Below, piece after piece: positions 53,717 to 62,599 of a stretch of DNA of 64,000 nt. The translations under genes were made by a program, and so were the position numbers. Below the pieces are notes generated by a model. It was not told the DNA's origin. It did not search any database and saw only the letters and a list, made by a program, of their open reading frames with translations. Location of the stretch: the NCBI GenBank assembly GCA_003224235.1, contig QHYU01000138.1, positions 18,676 to 82,675 of the forward strand. Direction: 5' to 3'. The DNA comes from Acidobacteriota bacterium (lineage in GTDB: Bacteria > Acidobacteriota > Terriglobia > Acidiferrales > UBA7541). How positions within the stretch are numbered: the stretch's first letter is position 1; every line of letters starts with the position of its first letter.

Positions 53717-54354
53717 TTCAAAAATTAGAATTCGAGAGAGTGGACTATAGCTACGACCGGCGCGGCGACGTCTTGGATATTTCCTTTGGTCCGCCCGCGC
53801 CGGGAGTTGCATTACAGGTTGAGGATTGGCTAGCAGTCCGAATGCAGGTTGTCCCGCCCCATTTTCAGGGCATGACCATCGTCGGATTCAGGAAAATCTT
53901 CGAGAAGATCAATCGGTACGTCGAAAAAGAACTTCCCAAACGGATGAGGAAGCTGGCTCACACTTCAGTAGAGATGTCTTTTGCGTACGACGATCAATCC
54001 GATACGCTAATTGTTCGTTGGGCCGAGGAGCGGTCTGGTTGGCGGGGTTTAGTCGCAAGGCTTTTCCCGAAAAGAGGCCCTAAGCCATCGATTTTCGAGA
54101 CCTTGTTGAGCCATCCGGAAGATTCTCTCCGCAACGTCTACGTAGAGAAGACCCTTCCATCAAAACAAATTGTCGGCGTAAAGATTCTTGAATTCACAAA
54201 GGTTGGTCCCGCCGCAATAGAGGGAATCTTAGGCGCCATGATCGACACGATCTTCGAGCCAAGAGCTGAGCACGGCGAGAACGCATATCTGATTACTAAC
54301 ACTCTCATTCAAAACCTAGACTGGACGAGGCTTGCGAGGCTTGTAGCCTCGTGA
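53701..54354 (+). CDS. Protein with two DUF2283-like halves, candidate antitoxin/immunity
   Basis: 217 residues starting at GTG. Two segments repeat the DUF2283 plan of Y-D-x-x-(A/G/S)-D-x-L-x-I plus a later G-x-x-I strand. They are [15 protein letters not shown] near 16 with [11 protein letters not shown] near 61, and [17 protein letters not shown] near 94 with IVGVKILEF near 160. DUF2283 proteins are small (about 60-70 residues), usually single, and often sit beside toxin-like genes. A tandem version with a 20-residue insert ([15 protein letters not shown]) is uncommon. The remaining C-terminus is helical ([30 protein letters not shown]). It ends 10 bp before the duplicated queA fragment. 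Confidence 0.55.
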   Translation: MAFNLVQKLEFERVDYSYDRRGDVLDISFGPPAPGVALQVEDWLAVRMQVVPPHFQGMTIVGFRKIFEKINRYVEKELPKRMRKLAHTSVEMSFAYDDQSDTLIVRWAEERSGWRGLVARLFPKRGPKPSIFETLLSHPEDSLRNVYVEKTLPSKQIVGVKILEFTKVGPAAIEGILGAMIDTIFEPRAEHGENAYLITNTLIQNLDWTRLARLVAS

Positions 54355-54364
54355 GGGGCCGTCG

Positions 54365-54493
54365 AAATCTGCGATCTTCCCAGCCGTGGCTCGCGCGGTC
54401 CAGAAGAAGCAGCCGCGAGGCGTCACGTTCGGCCAGCGGATGCTGTGCGATCAGCGCTTTTGGCAGGACATAATCGAACTCGGAGAGCTTCAT
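54365..54493 (-). pseudogene. queA': Truncated second copy of the queA 5' end
   Basis: It encodes the first 42-43 residues of QueA with a few substitutions ([36 protein letters not shown]), then runs into sequence antisense to the preceding gene and ends there. It lacks all the rest of the enzyme and cannot be functional. Confidence 0.85.
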
Positions 54494-54529
54494 CGGCTTG
54501 GCGAGTGTAGAGGCAAGGGCTTCCCCTAG
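54365..54529. repeat. Direct repeat copy 2: queA 5' fragment
   Basis: Partner of 52985-53149, in the same orientation. Together the copies bracket a 1.2-kb segment holding the two-gene module. Both copies end at the same point about 36 bp upstream of the queA ATG. The 54530-54770 stretch beyond is AT-rich with no gene. Confidence 0.9.
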
Positions 54530-54770
54530 TAGCTGCTAGTTGCCCCGCATTTGCCCGCAGGGTTTTCGCTTTACCTGCAATTAGTACATTTTGATGTAAA
54601 AAAAGGTTTTGTGAGGTTCTCAAAATCAAGAGATTTGCGCTGTACCGGATTTTGGCGCGGTCAGCGGCAAATGTTGGAAAGTCGATTTGTAATCGTCAGG
54701 TCGTGAAACAATCGTGCAGAGCCGTTTCTGAGACCGCGCGGCAGCAGATGCGAACTCCAGCGCCGAATCG

Positions 54771-55154
54771 CTACTCTTTGAAGTCCTTCTGCCACGTGGC
54801 ATAGACCGCTTCTTTTTCTTTCTCCCAGAAACGACGCTGGGCGTCTGCTGATGTATCAGTGATCTTGCCGAGCCTCCTGGCCAACTCGAAAAAGCCTGAA
54901 CCTGGCATCCCGCTCGTGGATACGGCGATAGCGCTTAGCATCGGCCTGCCGTTAAGATGCTCATCCTCGGAAATCTCACCTAGCAGGTGCCCAGCTTCCA
55001 CGCCCATGTGGCTGCCACGTGGAGGAAGGCCCATCAGCTCAGCGACCTCTTGGTACGTGAGCGTTCCCCGTCGGCGAGCCCCATTGATCAGTTCACTGTA
55101 AACGAGAAGGAATTCCTTCTTGCCCCGATACTTCGTGAATACAGTCGTGGTCAT
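54771..55154 (-). CDS. Unknown protein, possible winged-helix/alkyltransferase-like
   Basis: 127 residues, no signal peptide. The N-terminal helical part has EFLLVYSELINGARRRGTLTYQEVAELMGLPPRG, whose T-Y-x-E/D-V-A-E-x-x-G-L-P resembles the winged helix of alkyltransferase-like and related DNA-binding proteins. The middle reads GHLLGEISEDEHLNGRPMLSAIAVS with a helical Lys/Glu-rich end. Homologues of this look occur in islands and near restriction genes, but that is only recollection. A very good GGAGG ribosome site precedes the ATG and overlaps the end of the frame at 55158. Confidence 0.6.
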   Translation of the reverse strand: MTTTVFTKYRGKKEFLLVYSELINGARRRGTLTYQEVAELMGLPPRGSHMGVEAGHLLGEISEDEHLNGRPMLSAIAVSTSGMPGSGFFELARRLGKITDTSADAQRRFWEKEKEAVYATWQKDFKE

Positions 55155-55157
55155 GGA

Positions 55158-55388
55158 TCATTTACCTCCGATGAAGAGTAAACTGCTGGGTCTTCGAACG
55201 GTAACCTTCCGCTTGCGGAACTCGGTCCCCAACTTTACAAGATCGGCGTCAAGTTCCAATATACACCCTCGCCCAGCTTGTTCTGGGCGTTTGCCGACAA
55301 AGACGGCCGGGCACCTCGCCCAACCCAAGACCTGGTGCAAGCTGCTACGCGAACCTTCTGCTGCGCCTTCGCCCTGCACCTCTGACAA
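55158..55388 (-). CDS. Possible small ORF upstream of the unknown gene, doubtful
   Basis: 76 codons from a TTG at 55386-55388, ending 3 bp before the next gene's ATG. The second half (CILELDADLVKLGTEFRKRK) looks protein-like, the first half less so. There is no ribosome site. The rest of the 514-bp gap 55155-55668 contains the hsp20 promoter and nothing else recognised. Confidence 0.3.
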   Translation of the reverse strand: MSEVQGEGAAEGSRSSLHQVLGWARCPAVFVGKRPEQAGRGCILELDADLVKLGTEFRKRKVTVRRPSSLLFIGGK

Positions 55389-55603
55389 AGGCTCGGGGCA
55401 AACTCCCAGGGCAGGGTAGAAACAGGGGCCGCTATTGCTGACCTCAGTAACTAGTTGAGGCGCACTCGACGATAATCTGTTTGAAGTGGCAGAAGACGAA
55501 GGGTCCGTTCAGCCTGTTCGTTGGATCTTATTTGTAAATGGTTGGTATCAAATGATTTGTGCAGAGGTTTACTGTTCCACGAGTGGAGCACTCAGGGAAA
55601 TAC

Positions 55604-55632
55604 TTGACAAGCATACGCTCATATTATATGCT
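55604..55632 (+). promoter_or_regulatory. Sigma-70 promoter of hsp20-clpB
   Basis: TTGACA (55604-55609), 17-bp spacer, TATGCT (55627-55632), about 37 bp before the hsp20 ATG. An inverted repeat GAGTG-GAG-CACTC lies just upstream (55581-55593). Confidence 0.65.
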
Positions 55633-55668
55633 CCTGACGAGGTCAATACATCACACTGGAGGTTGAAC

Positions 55669-56124
55669 ATGACCAATCTGAGCCGTTGGGATCCCTTCCG
55701 TGGGATTAGCTCTTTTCAGGAACAGATTAATCGCATGTTTGAGGACACCCTTCGTGGGCGCACCGACCAATCCGCCCTCACGACCTGGGCGCCGGCCGTA
55801 GACATCTACGAAACCGAGCAGGAACTGGTAGTGAAGGCCGATCTGCCGGACGTCAATGAGAAGGACCTCGAGATTCGGGTTGAGAACAACGTGCTGACCA
55901 TCCGTGGTGAGCGGAAGTTCGAGAACTCCGTCTCCGAGGACAACTACCTCCGGATCGAGCGCGCGTGCGGCGCCTTTAGCCGCAGCTTCTCACTGCCCAA
56001 CACGGTGGACCCAGACGCCATCAAGGCCGAGTATCGCGATGGAGTGTTGACCGTTCATGTGCCGAAGCGGGAAGAGGCCAAGCCAAAGCAGATCAAAGTG
56101 AGCGTGGCCACGAACGGTAAGTGA
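55669..56124 (+). CDS. Small heat-shock protein (Hsp20/alpha-crystallin)
   Basis: 151 residues from the ATG at 55669, behind a perfect GGAGG; a longer frame upstream is not protein-like. The N-terminal arm is SRWDPFRGISSFQEQINRMF. The alpha-crystallin domain spans about 45-130, with VDIYETEQELVVKADLPDV, LEIRVENNVLTIRGERK and GAFSRSFSLPNTVDPD. The terminal GVLTVHVPK and a V-x-V tail follow. It holds unfolding proteins for the ClpB/DnaK machine. clpB follows after 76 bp, and the two share the promoter at 55604. Confidence 0.94.
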   Translation: MTNLSRWDPFRGISSFQEQINRMFEDTLRGRTDQSALTTWAPAVDIYETEQELVVKADLPDVNEKDLEIRVENNVLTIRGERKFENSVSEDNYLRIERACGAFSRSFSLPNTVDPDAIKAEYRDGVLTVHVPKREEAKPKQIKVSVATNGK

Positions 56125-56200
56125 ACCGTCGTCAGGAAGACTGAGGGGCCGGCCATGTGCCGGCCCCTGCTCTAAGCTCATATAGCGGAGGAAAAGAAAC

Positions 56201-58852
56201 ATGATCCGCTTCGACAAACTGACTGTGAAGGCCCAGGAAGCGCTTCAGGCGGCTCAAGAGATTGCTGCGCGACACGACCAGCAGCAGATTGAGCCGGTAC
56301 ACTTGCTTGCCGCGCTCGTGGAGCAGAGCGACGGCGTCGTGCCTCCTCTGCTGGCGCGGCTCGGCGTGCGCGCGGAAGTCCTGGCGGGCGATATCGAAGC
56401 GCAACTGGCGCGGCTTCCCAAAGTCACCGGCATTTCCCAGCAGCATCTGAGCCCGGCGACGAATCGAGTTCTCGAAGAAGCCTTCAACGAGGCCGGCAAA
56501 TTCAAAGACGAATACGTTTCCACCGAGCACTTGTTGCTGGCCATCGCGGGGCTCGACCGCGATCCGGCTTCGGAGATTCTGAAGCGCCACGGGGCAAGCC
56601 GTGACGCCATCTTGCAGGCGCTCGCCGCGGTGCGCGGCAGTCACCGCGTGACGTCAGCAACTCCTGAATCCACGTATCGAGCGCTCGAGCAATACGCGCG
56701 CGATCTGACCGAGCTGGCACGACGCGGCAAGCTCGATCCGGTGATCGGGCGCGACGACGAAATCCGGCGGGTGATGCAGATTCTGGCGCGGCGCACGAAA
56801 AACAACCCTGTGCTGATCGGCGAGCCCGGTGTGGGCAAGACCGCGGTGGTCGAAGGCCTGGCGCAACGCATCGTGGCGGGCGACGTGCCGGATGTGCTCA
56901 AACCGAAGCGCATCGTGGCGCTCGACTTGGCGGCTTTGGTCGCGGGGACCAAGTATCGCGGGGAGTTTGAGGATCGCCTGAAAGCCGTGGTCAAGGAGAT
57001 CACCGAGGCCGAAGGGCAGATCATTCTTTTCATCGACGAACTGCATACGCTGGTGGGCGCCGGCGCAGCCGAAGGCGCCATCGACGCCTCAAACATGCTC
57101 AAGCCGGCGCTGGCGCGCGGCGAATTGCGCGCCATCGGCGCCACTACGCTGAACGAGTATCGCAAACACATTGAGAAAGACCCGGCGCTCGAGCGGCGCT
57201 TCCAGCCCGTGCTGATTGCCGAACCCTCGGTGACCGATACCATCGCCATCCTGCGCGGGCTCAAGGAGCGCTACGAAGTGCACCACGGCGTGCGCATCAA
57301 AGACGCGGCTATCCTGGCCGCGGCGACGCTCTCGCACCGCTACATTACCGATCGCTTTCTCCCGGACAAGGCCATCGACTTGATTGACGAGGCCGCGGCC
57401 AGCCTGCGCATGCAGATTGACTCGCTGCCGGTGGAAATTGACGAAATCGAGCGGCGCATCCTGCAACTGGAGATCGAGCGCCAGGCGCTGCTGAAGGAGA
57501 CCGACGCGCACTCGCGCGAGCGGTTGAAGCAGATCGAAGCGCAACTCGCTGAGCTGCGCGAGGAGTCGAGCACCCGGAAGGCTCACTGGCAGGTGGAAAA
57601 AGAAGCCATCGGGAGGATTCGCCGGCTGAAAGAAGCAATCGAGCAGCTCAAGGCTGAAGAACAGCGCTACGAGCGCGCCGGGGAACTCGCCCGGGTGGCC
57701 GAAATCCGCTACGGCAAGCTGGCCGCAGCGGAGCGCGAACTCGAGCAGGCACAGCAGCGCCTGACGGAGCTGCAGAAAGACGGGCGCATGCTAAAGGAAG
57801 AGGTAGACGAGGAAGATATCGCCGCGCTGGTTGCCAAATGGACCGGCATCCCGGTTGGGCGGCTCCTCGAAGGCGAAGCGCAGAAGCTGGTGGCGATGGA
57901 AGAGCGCCTGCGCGAGCGCGTGGTTGGGCAGGATAATGCCCTGGCCCGCGTCGCCAACGCTATCCGGCGCAGCCGTGCAGGCTTGTCCGATCCGCGGCGG
58001 CCCATCGGCTCGTTCATTTTCCTTGGCCCCACCGGTGTAGGCAAGACCGAACTGGCGCGAGCGCTGGCCGAGTTCCTGTTTGATGACGAAAAGGCCCTGG
58101 TCCGCCTCGATATGTCCGAATACATGGAGAAACACTCGGTCTCGCGGATGATCGGCGCGCCCCCGGGTTACGTGGGCTACGAAGAGGGCGGCCAGTTGAC
58201 CGAGCAGGTGCGCCGGCGTCCGTACTCCGTCGTGCTGTTCGACGAGATCGAGAAGGCGCATCCGGACGTCTTCAATGCGCTGCTGCAGATCCTCGAAGAC
58301 GGCCGGCTGACGGACGGCAAGGGTCGCACGGTGGACTTCCGCAACGCGGTGCTGGTGATGACCAGCAACGTCGGCTCCGCCGGCATTTTCGAGCTGGCTG
58401 GCCGCAACCCGGAGCAGGCGCGGCAGCAGGCGCTCGAGGCGCTGCGCGCGACGTTTCGACCCGAGTTTCTCAACCGGATTGACGACATCGTGCTGTTCAA
58501 TCCGCTCGGCAAACCGCAACTCGAAAAGATCGTCGAGCTGCAACTGGCTGAAGTTGCCAAGAGGCTCGCCGAGCGCAACGTCACGATCGAACTCACCCAG
58601 GCGGCGCGCGAGCGGCTGCTGGCCGAAGGCTATGACCCCGCTTATGGCGCGCGGCCCCTGCGGCGCACGGTGCAACGCCTAGTCCAAGACCCGTTGGCGA
58701 TGAAGATTCTCGACGGCAGCGTTTTGCCGGGCGATCACGTGCTCGTGGACGCCGATCCGCGCTCCGGCGAGATGGTTTTCCAGCGGACAGGCGAGCAGGT
58801 CGCGGCCACGGACACGGCGCGCTCAGGCCGAGCCGCGCGGCAAAAGGCCTGA
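56201..58852 (+). CDS. clpB: ClpB protein disaggregase
   Basis: 883 residues, full length. The N-domain is at about 1-145 ([20 protein letters not shown]). AAA-1 has Walker A GEPGVGKT near 207. The coiled-coil middle domain at about 400-530 ([19 protein letters not shown]...) is the feature that separates ClpB from ClpA and ClpC. AAA-2 has Walker A GPTGVGKT near 608 and a [20 protein letters not shown] end. It extracts proteins from aggregates with DnaK, and the Hsp20 gene upstream fits this role. Confidence 0.96.
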   Translation: MIRFDKLTVKAQEALQAAQEIAARHDQQQIEPVHLLAALVEQSDGVVPPLLARLGVRAEVLAGDIEAQLARLPKVTGISQQHLSPATNRVLEEAFNEAGKFKDEYVSTEHLLLAIAGLDRDPASEILKRHGASRDAILQALAAVRGSHRVTSATPESTYRALEQYARDLTELARRGKLDPVIGRDDEIRRVMQILARRTKNNPVLIGEPGVGKTAVVEGLAQRIVAGDVPDVLKPKRIVALDLAALVAGTKYRGEFEDRLKAVVKEITEAEGQIILFIDELHTLVGAGAAEGAIDASNMLKPALARGELRAIGATTLNEYRKHIEKDPALERRFQPVLIAEPSVTDTIAILRGLKERYEVHHGVRIKDAAILAAATLSHRYITDRFLPDKAIDLIDEAAASLRMQIDSLPVEIDEIERRILQLEIERQALLKETDAHSRERLKQIEAQLAELREESSTRKAHWQVEKEAIGRIRRLKEAIEQLKAEEQRYERAGELARVAEIRYGKLAAAERELEQAQQRLTELQKDGRMLKEEVDEEDIAALVAKWTGIPVGRLLEGEAQKLVAMEERLRERVVGQDNALARVANAIRRSRAGLSDPRRPIGSFIFLGPTGVGKTELARALAEFLFDDEKALVRLDMSEYMEKHSVSRMIGAPPGYVGYEEGGQLTEQVRRRPYSVVLFDEIEKAHPDVFNALLQILEDGRLTDGKGRTVDFRNAVLVMTSNVGSAGIFELAGRNPEQARQQALEALRATFRPEFLNRIDDIVLFNPLGKPQLEKIVELQLAEVAKRLAERNVTIELTQAARERLLAEGYDPAYGARPLRRTVQRLVQDPLAMKILDGSVLPGDHVLVDADPRSGEMVFQRTGEQVAATDTARSGRAARQKA

Positions 58853-59109
58853 GCCTTGCGGCGGCGCGATGTCATTCCGAGCAGAGCGAGGAATCTCTCC
58901 GGAGAGTCCTCAGTTGCAGAGAGATCCCTCACTTCGTTCGGGATGACACAAGAACTGGCCCAGTTGACGCGCAGCCTGCTGAGCCTTGCGGCGGCGCGGT
59001 GTCATTCCGAGCAGAGCGAGGAATCTCTCCTGAGAGTCCTCGGTTGCAGAGAGATCTCACTTCGTTCGGGATGACACAGGAATTGGCCTAGTTGACGCGC
59101 AGGCTGCTG
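58851..59109. repeat. Tandem duplication of a 130-bp intergenic hairpin repeat
   Basis: Two direct copies, 58851-58980 and 58981-59109, start with GAGCCTTGCGGCGGCGCG. Each contains GTCATTCCGAGCAGAGCGAG, then GAATCTCTCC, a short spacer, and the complementary arm AGAGAT...CGTTCGGGATGAC, forming a long imperfect hairpin. The repeat's left edge overlaps the clpB stop codon. Related single arms are at 36761, 37681 and 63847. Confidence 0.85.
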
Positions 59110-59147
59110 ACTCCTAGACTGATAGTAAGCAGAGGGGGACGAAACCC

Positions 59148-60002
59148 ATGAACACACTTAAGACCGGACTTTTACTGACTGCTCTGACGCTGCTGCTGGT
59201 GCTCGGCGGCCAAGCCATTGGCGGCCGAAACGGCATGACCTTTGCGCTGGGGATCGCTGTGCTGATGAACGGCATGGCCTACTTTTTCTCCGACAAGATT
59301 GCCCTGGCCGCGAGCGGCGCGCAACCCGTCACACGCGAGCAGGCCCCGCGCCTCTACGAAGTAATGGAGCGGCTCTGCGGCAAGGCCAATTTGCCTATGC
59401 CGAAACTATATGTAATCCCGCAGGCGGCTCCGAACGCATTTGCCACGGGCCGCAATCCGGCTCATGCTTCCGTGGCAGTTACGGCGGGCCTGCTCGAATT
59501 GATGAACGATGAAGAGCTCGAAGGCGTGATCGCGCACGAGCTGTCTCACGTGCGCAATTATGACATCCTCACCACCTCTGTGGCGGCCACGCTCGCCGGC
59601 GCCATCACCTGGATGGCGGAAATGGGCCGCTGGGCAATGATCTTTGGAGGCGGCTCGCGCGACGACGACGAGCGCGGCGGCGGAGGGTTCAGCGCTCTGC
59701 TGATGCTGTTCCTGGCGCCAATTGCCGCCCTGCTGCTCCAGCTTATGCTCTCCCGCCGGCGCGAATACGCCGCGGACGAGACCGGTGCGCGGATGGTGGG
59801 CCACCCGCACGGGTTGATCAGCGCGCTCGAAAAACTCGGCGCTTACAACAAGAAAATTCCGATGGACGTTTCCCCGGCGACTTCTTCGTTGTTCATTGTT
59901 GCGCCGTTGAGTGCCGGCCAAGTGTTTATGAACCTGTTCAGCACCCATCCGCCGCTTGACGAGCGCATCGCCACGCTCCGCACTATGATCATCACGCGCT
60001 AG
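59148..60002 (+). CDS. htpX: HtpX membrane zinc metalloprotease
   Basis: 284 residues. The catalytic motif HELSH is at 130-134 (IAHELSHVRNYD), and the third zinc ligand is in EYAADETGARM near 207. There are hydrophobic segments at about 7-22, 31-45, 144-160 and 183-200. HtpX degrades damaged membrane proteins alongside FtsH. It is the third stress-protein gene in a row after hsp20 and clpB but is separated from clpB by the tandem repeat. A terminator follows at 60043. Confidence 0.94.
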   Translation: MNTLKTGLLLTALTLLLVLGGQAIGGRNGMTFALGIAVLMNGMAYFFSDKIALAASGAQPVTREQAPRLYEVMERLCGKANLPMPKLYVIPQAAPNAFATGRNPAHASVAVTAGLLELMNDEELEGVIAHELSHVRNYDILTTSVAATLAGAITWMAEMGRWAMIFGGGSRDDDERGGGGFSALLMLFLAPIAALLLQLMLSRRREYAADETGARMVGHPHGLISALEKLGAYNKKIPMDVSPATSSLFIVAPLSAGQVFMNLFSTHPPLDERIATLRTMIITR

Positions 60003-60042
60003 TGCGCAGCGTGGCCTAGGCCCCGCACTAGAGCATTTTGGC

Positions 60043-60077
60043 AGCCCCGGAGCCGCCCGCTCCGGGGCTCAATTTTT
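60043..60077 (+). terminator. Terminator after htpX
   Basis: An 11-bp stem AGCCCCGGAGC / GCTCCGGGGCT (60043-60053, 60059-60069) is followed by CAATTTTT. Confidence 0.85.
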
Positions 60078-60407
60078 GGTGGGTGCGATGCTCGAGCAGC
60101 ATCCGGCCAGGCTTCCCATATCTTCAGCCAGGGGAATTCGCGGGTGAGGGGCCTTTATTTCACGATCCTAGCGCGCTTCCGTACCCGGCCCCAGCCCTGG
60201 AAACGGTGGCTAGTAACCCTCCACCCGGGCCGGATTGCAAAATCTTGAGCCAGCAAAGAACGACTCTGCCCAGGTCGCCCAAATGACTGCACTCAGGTAA
60301 AGTGTTCCCAGCGAGTGGTTCCGGTTTTTGTCGGCTCATTCCGGGACTGAAAGCCAGTAAGTTAAGCGTTTTCAAGCGGTTACTGTAACCTCTGAATTTC
60401 GCCGATA

Positions 60408-60686
60408 ATGTGGCACTCGGGATGCTTCCTAGATGCTACGGGGAAACGTAAGAGGGCTTATTCCAAAGGTGCGATTTTGACTTGCAAGGAAACAACCCGT
60501 CTGATCTGTGAGTACCTGGAAGGAAGGCTGGGCCCCGGGGTGACGCGTGACGTCACTTGGCACCTGGCTCGCTGCAAGGATTGCCGCCTGGTGCTGGACG
60601 CGGCCCGCAAAACGCTCCGCAGCATACTTGTCTCATATTTCAACTCAGGTTCCGATCCCATGCCCCGCAAATCTGAGGTTGGATAA
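60408..60686 (+). CDS. Small zf-HC2-like (anti-sigma-type) protein, no membrane helix
   Basis: 92 residues. The end reads CKETTRLICEYLEGRLG and VTWHLARCKDCRLVLDAA, the H-x3-C-x2-C zinc-finger pattern of ZAS anti-sigma factors. No transmembrane segment and no ECF sigma gene are adjacent. The true start may be TTG at 60477 (69 residues, beginning MTCKETT), which has an AAAGG upstream; the ATG at 60408 adds a basic N-terminus. It could be a soluble zinc-binding regulator. Confidence 0.55.
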   Translation: MWHSGCFLDATGKRKRAYSKGAILTCKETTRLICEYLEGRLGPGVTRDVTWHLARCKDCRLVLDAARKTLRSILVSYFNSGSDPMPRKSEVG

Positions 60687-61088
60687 GGCAGCGGCGCCTC
60701 AGGTCCTCTCATTTTTCGGTAGTTCTCTGTCCAGTCGCGGGCACCGCGGGCGGCCCCTCCGCCGAAGTGTGCCAGAAAATTCCAATTGGCGCGCGTTTTC
60801 CGGAGGCCAGAGCCTTCGCCCAGCCGGTTGGCTTGCGATTCTGAAGGGGCTTCCACCGGGTGCTTGACTGCTGCCGTCCCCTTAACCCAAGCTGCACGTA
60901 CCCCATAGGGCTACGCCTCGTGTAAAGATTACAGGCATGCAAACGGCCGGCGGACTATCATGCGTGCTGGAGTACACCTCTAACCCCTGTGAAATCAATG
61001 TATTGTGGAAAATGTCCCATCTTGGACCTTTTGGTGCGGGGCGTGCTTCCGTCAGTGGTGCAAGGGTCAAAGCAAAAGGAGAGGGAGA
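60687..61088. other. Intergenic region without a recognised gene
   Basis: 402 bp. Some short frames overlap here but none has a family look or ribosome site. No repeat, terminator or clear promoter was noted. The leader of the next gene with its AAAAGGAGAGGG is at the end. Confidence 0.4.
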
Positions 61089-61910
61089 ATGTTTGAGGAA
61101 CGCAATGAAGTTTCCCCGGTGACTGAAGGCACGCCGCGTTGGTTGGCAGGCGCAGTGGTGGTACTGGCCGCAGTATCGCTTTTGGCGCTGGGTATCGGTT
61201 GGAACGCAGCGCACCACGCCAAGAACGCCGAACAGGTGGTAGCCGCCCAGGTCCAGATTCTGAACCACAACGCCGAAGCGCTGACGCAGCGGCTGACGCA
61301 GGCCGAAGAGCACAGCGCACAAGTCCAGGGCCAGCTCAATGTGGTGACAAGCCGGCTGAAACTGACTCAGAGCGAGCTGTCGAGCGCCAAGCGCCAGGCC
61401 AAGCAGATCAAGGAACAGTATGGCAAGCAACTGGCATCCGTGGAGACCTCGCTAGCGAGCAAGGCCAACTCAGACGATGTCAAGAATCTTAGTGGCGATG
61501 TGTCCGGCGTCAAGTCGGATCTTGACGCCACCAAGGGTAGCTTGCAGATGGCTCGTGGCGAGCTTGGCACGCTGATCGCTCGCAACCACGAGGAGATTGA
61601 TCAACTGCGCCGGATGGGCCAGCGCGACTACTTTGAGTTCACCCTGGACCGCAAGGGCAGCCGCCAGAAGGTCGGCAACCTCGTAGTTGAGCTGCTGAAG
61701 TCCAACCCCAAGCGTAACCAGTTCACCGTGGCGCTGTATGTGGATGATATGCGTCTGGAGAAGAAGAACCGCTCGGTCAACGAGCCGATCTACTTCTATA
61801 CACGCGGCACGCGCGCAGCGCTCGAGATGGTAGTCAATCAAGTGAGTAAGAACAAGGTGGTCGGCTACCTGAGCGCGCCAAAGGCAAGCACACAGTCGTC
61901 CGGCGGCTAA
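61089..61910 (+). CDS. Membrane-anchored coiled-coil protein of unknown function
   Basis: 273 residues from the ATG at 61089, behind AAAAGGAG. A transmembrane helix spans about 19-38 (AGAVVVLAAVSLLALGIGW), then a long coiled coil (about 45-170, rich in Ala, Gln, Lys and Glu heptads). It ends in a beta-rich globular domain (about 175-265) with RDYFEFTLDRKGSRQKVGNLVVELL, RNQFTVALYVDDMRLEKKNR and IYFYTRGTRAALEMVVNQV. The pattern recalls other unnamed acidobacterial surface proteins. A strong terminator follows at 61945. Confidence 0.7.
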   Translation: MFEERNEVSPVTEGTPRWLAGAVVVLAAVSLLALGIGWNAAHHAKNAEQVVAAQVQILNHNAEALTQRLTQAEEHSAQVQGQLNVVTSRLKLTQSELSSAKRQAKQIKEQYGKQLASVETSLASKANSDDVKNLSGDVSGVKSDLDATKGSLQMARGELGTLIARNHEEIDQLRRMGQRDYFEFTLDRKGSRQKVGNLVVELLKSNPKRNQFTVALYVDDMRLEKKNRSVNEPIYFYTRGTRAALEMVVNQVSKNKVVGYLSAPKASTQSSGG

Positions 61911-61944
61911 ACCCCGAGTGCAGCCCCGACAGTAACGAAGCTGA

Positions 61945-61982
61945 GGGAGGGTTTCCAGCGGAAACCCTCCCTTTTGCTTTTT
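61945..61982 (+). terminator. Terminator after the coiled-coil protein
   Basis: A 12-bp perfect stem (61945-61956, 61960-61971) with an AGC loop is followed by TTTTGCTTTTT. Confidence 0.92.
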
Positions 61983-62114
61983 GGCGACCGCCGTCCGTGG
62001 CAAGTGATTTGAATAACTCTTTCTGGACAGACTGGGGGTTGATGTGCCAGAGTAAAGCTCTACCTGGCCTGGGGGTAATCAGAGAAGGAGTAAGGTCTGA
62101 GGAGGCAAAAAGTT

Positions 62115-62474
62115 ATGAGCAAGCGTCTTCTGATTTGTATGGTGGCGCTTTTGATCGTTGCCTGCATCAGCGTGGCAGCGGACAAGGGCAAGGAAGGGTC
62201 TTGGACGGGCTGGATCACCGACTCGATGTGCGGCGCCAATGCTGAGAAGGCCAAGAATGCCGATTGCGTGACGAAGTGCGTGAAAAATATGGGCGCGAAG
62301 TACGCGCTCTACGAACCTGGCGACAAGAAGGTCTATGTCCTCGATCCGCAGGACAAGGCTGCCGAGCACGCCGGCCATCACGTCACGGTGAAGGGCACCG
62401 TTGACGGCGACACGATCAAGGTCTCGTCCATCGAAATGGCGAAGGAATCAAAGAGCGAGAAGCCGAAGAGCTGA
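62115..62474 (+). CDS. Small exported protein, DUF5818-like
   Basis: 119 residues. The signal peptide is about 1-21 (LLICMVALLIVACISVAA). The mature part has WTGWITDSMCGAN, then DCVTKCVKNMGAKYALYE, VYVLDPQD, AGHHVTVKGTVDGD. The three cysteines and the W-I-T-D-S-x-C-G opening match the DUF5818-like proteins common in acidobacteria; the role is unknown. It has an AAGGTCTGAGGAGG leader and a terminator at 62502. Confidence 0.72.
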   Translation: MSKRLLICMVALLIVACISVAADKGKEGSWTGWITDSMCGANAEKAKNADCVTKCVKNMGAKYALYEPGDKKVYVLDPQDKAAEHAGHHVTVKGTVDGDTIKVSSIEMAKESKSEKPKS

Positions 62475-62501
62475 TCAGGCCTGTTGCCTCGCAATTGCTT
62501 C

Positions 62502-62540
62502 CAGCGGGTAGGGCGTGTGTCCCTGCCCGCTTTTTGTTTT
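62502..62540 (+). terminator. Terminator after the DUF5818-like gene
   Basis: The stem AGCGGG...CCCGCT (62502-62507 with 62525-62530), extended inward by GGG/CCC pairs, is followed by TTTTGTTTTT. Confidence 0.9.
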
Positions 62541-62599
62541 TCGGACCGCGAGTCTTGCGCTACTTTTTTCTTCGCCTCAGGTAGGATGGTGCGCGCCCC

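Noticed and set aside
54680..54705. A stretch resembling the anticodon arm of tRNA-Thr (GATTTGTAATCGTCAGG)
   Set aside because: No acceptor, D or T arm could be built around it, so it is not a tRNA. It may be chance; use as an attachment site was not supported.
55581..55593. GAGTG-GAG-CACTC upstream of hsp20 as a CIRCE-like element
   Set aside because: CIRCE has the arms in the opposite order (CACTC-N9-GAGTG) and is longer. The spacing and sequence do not match.
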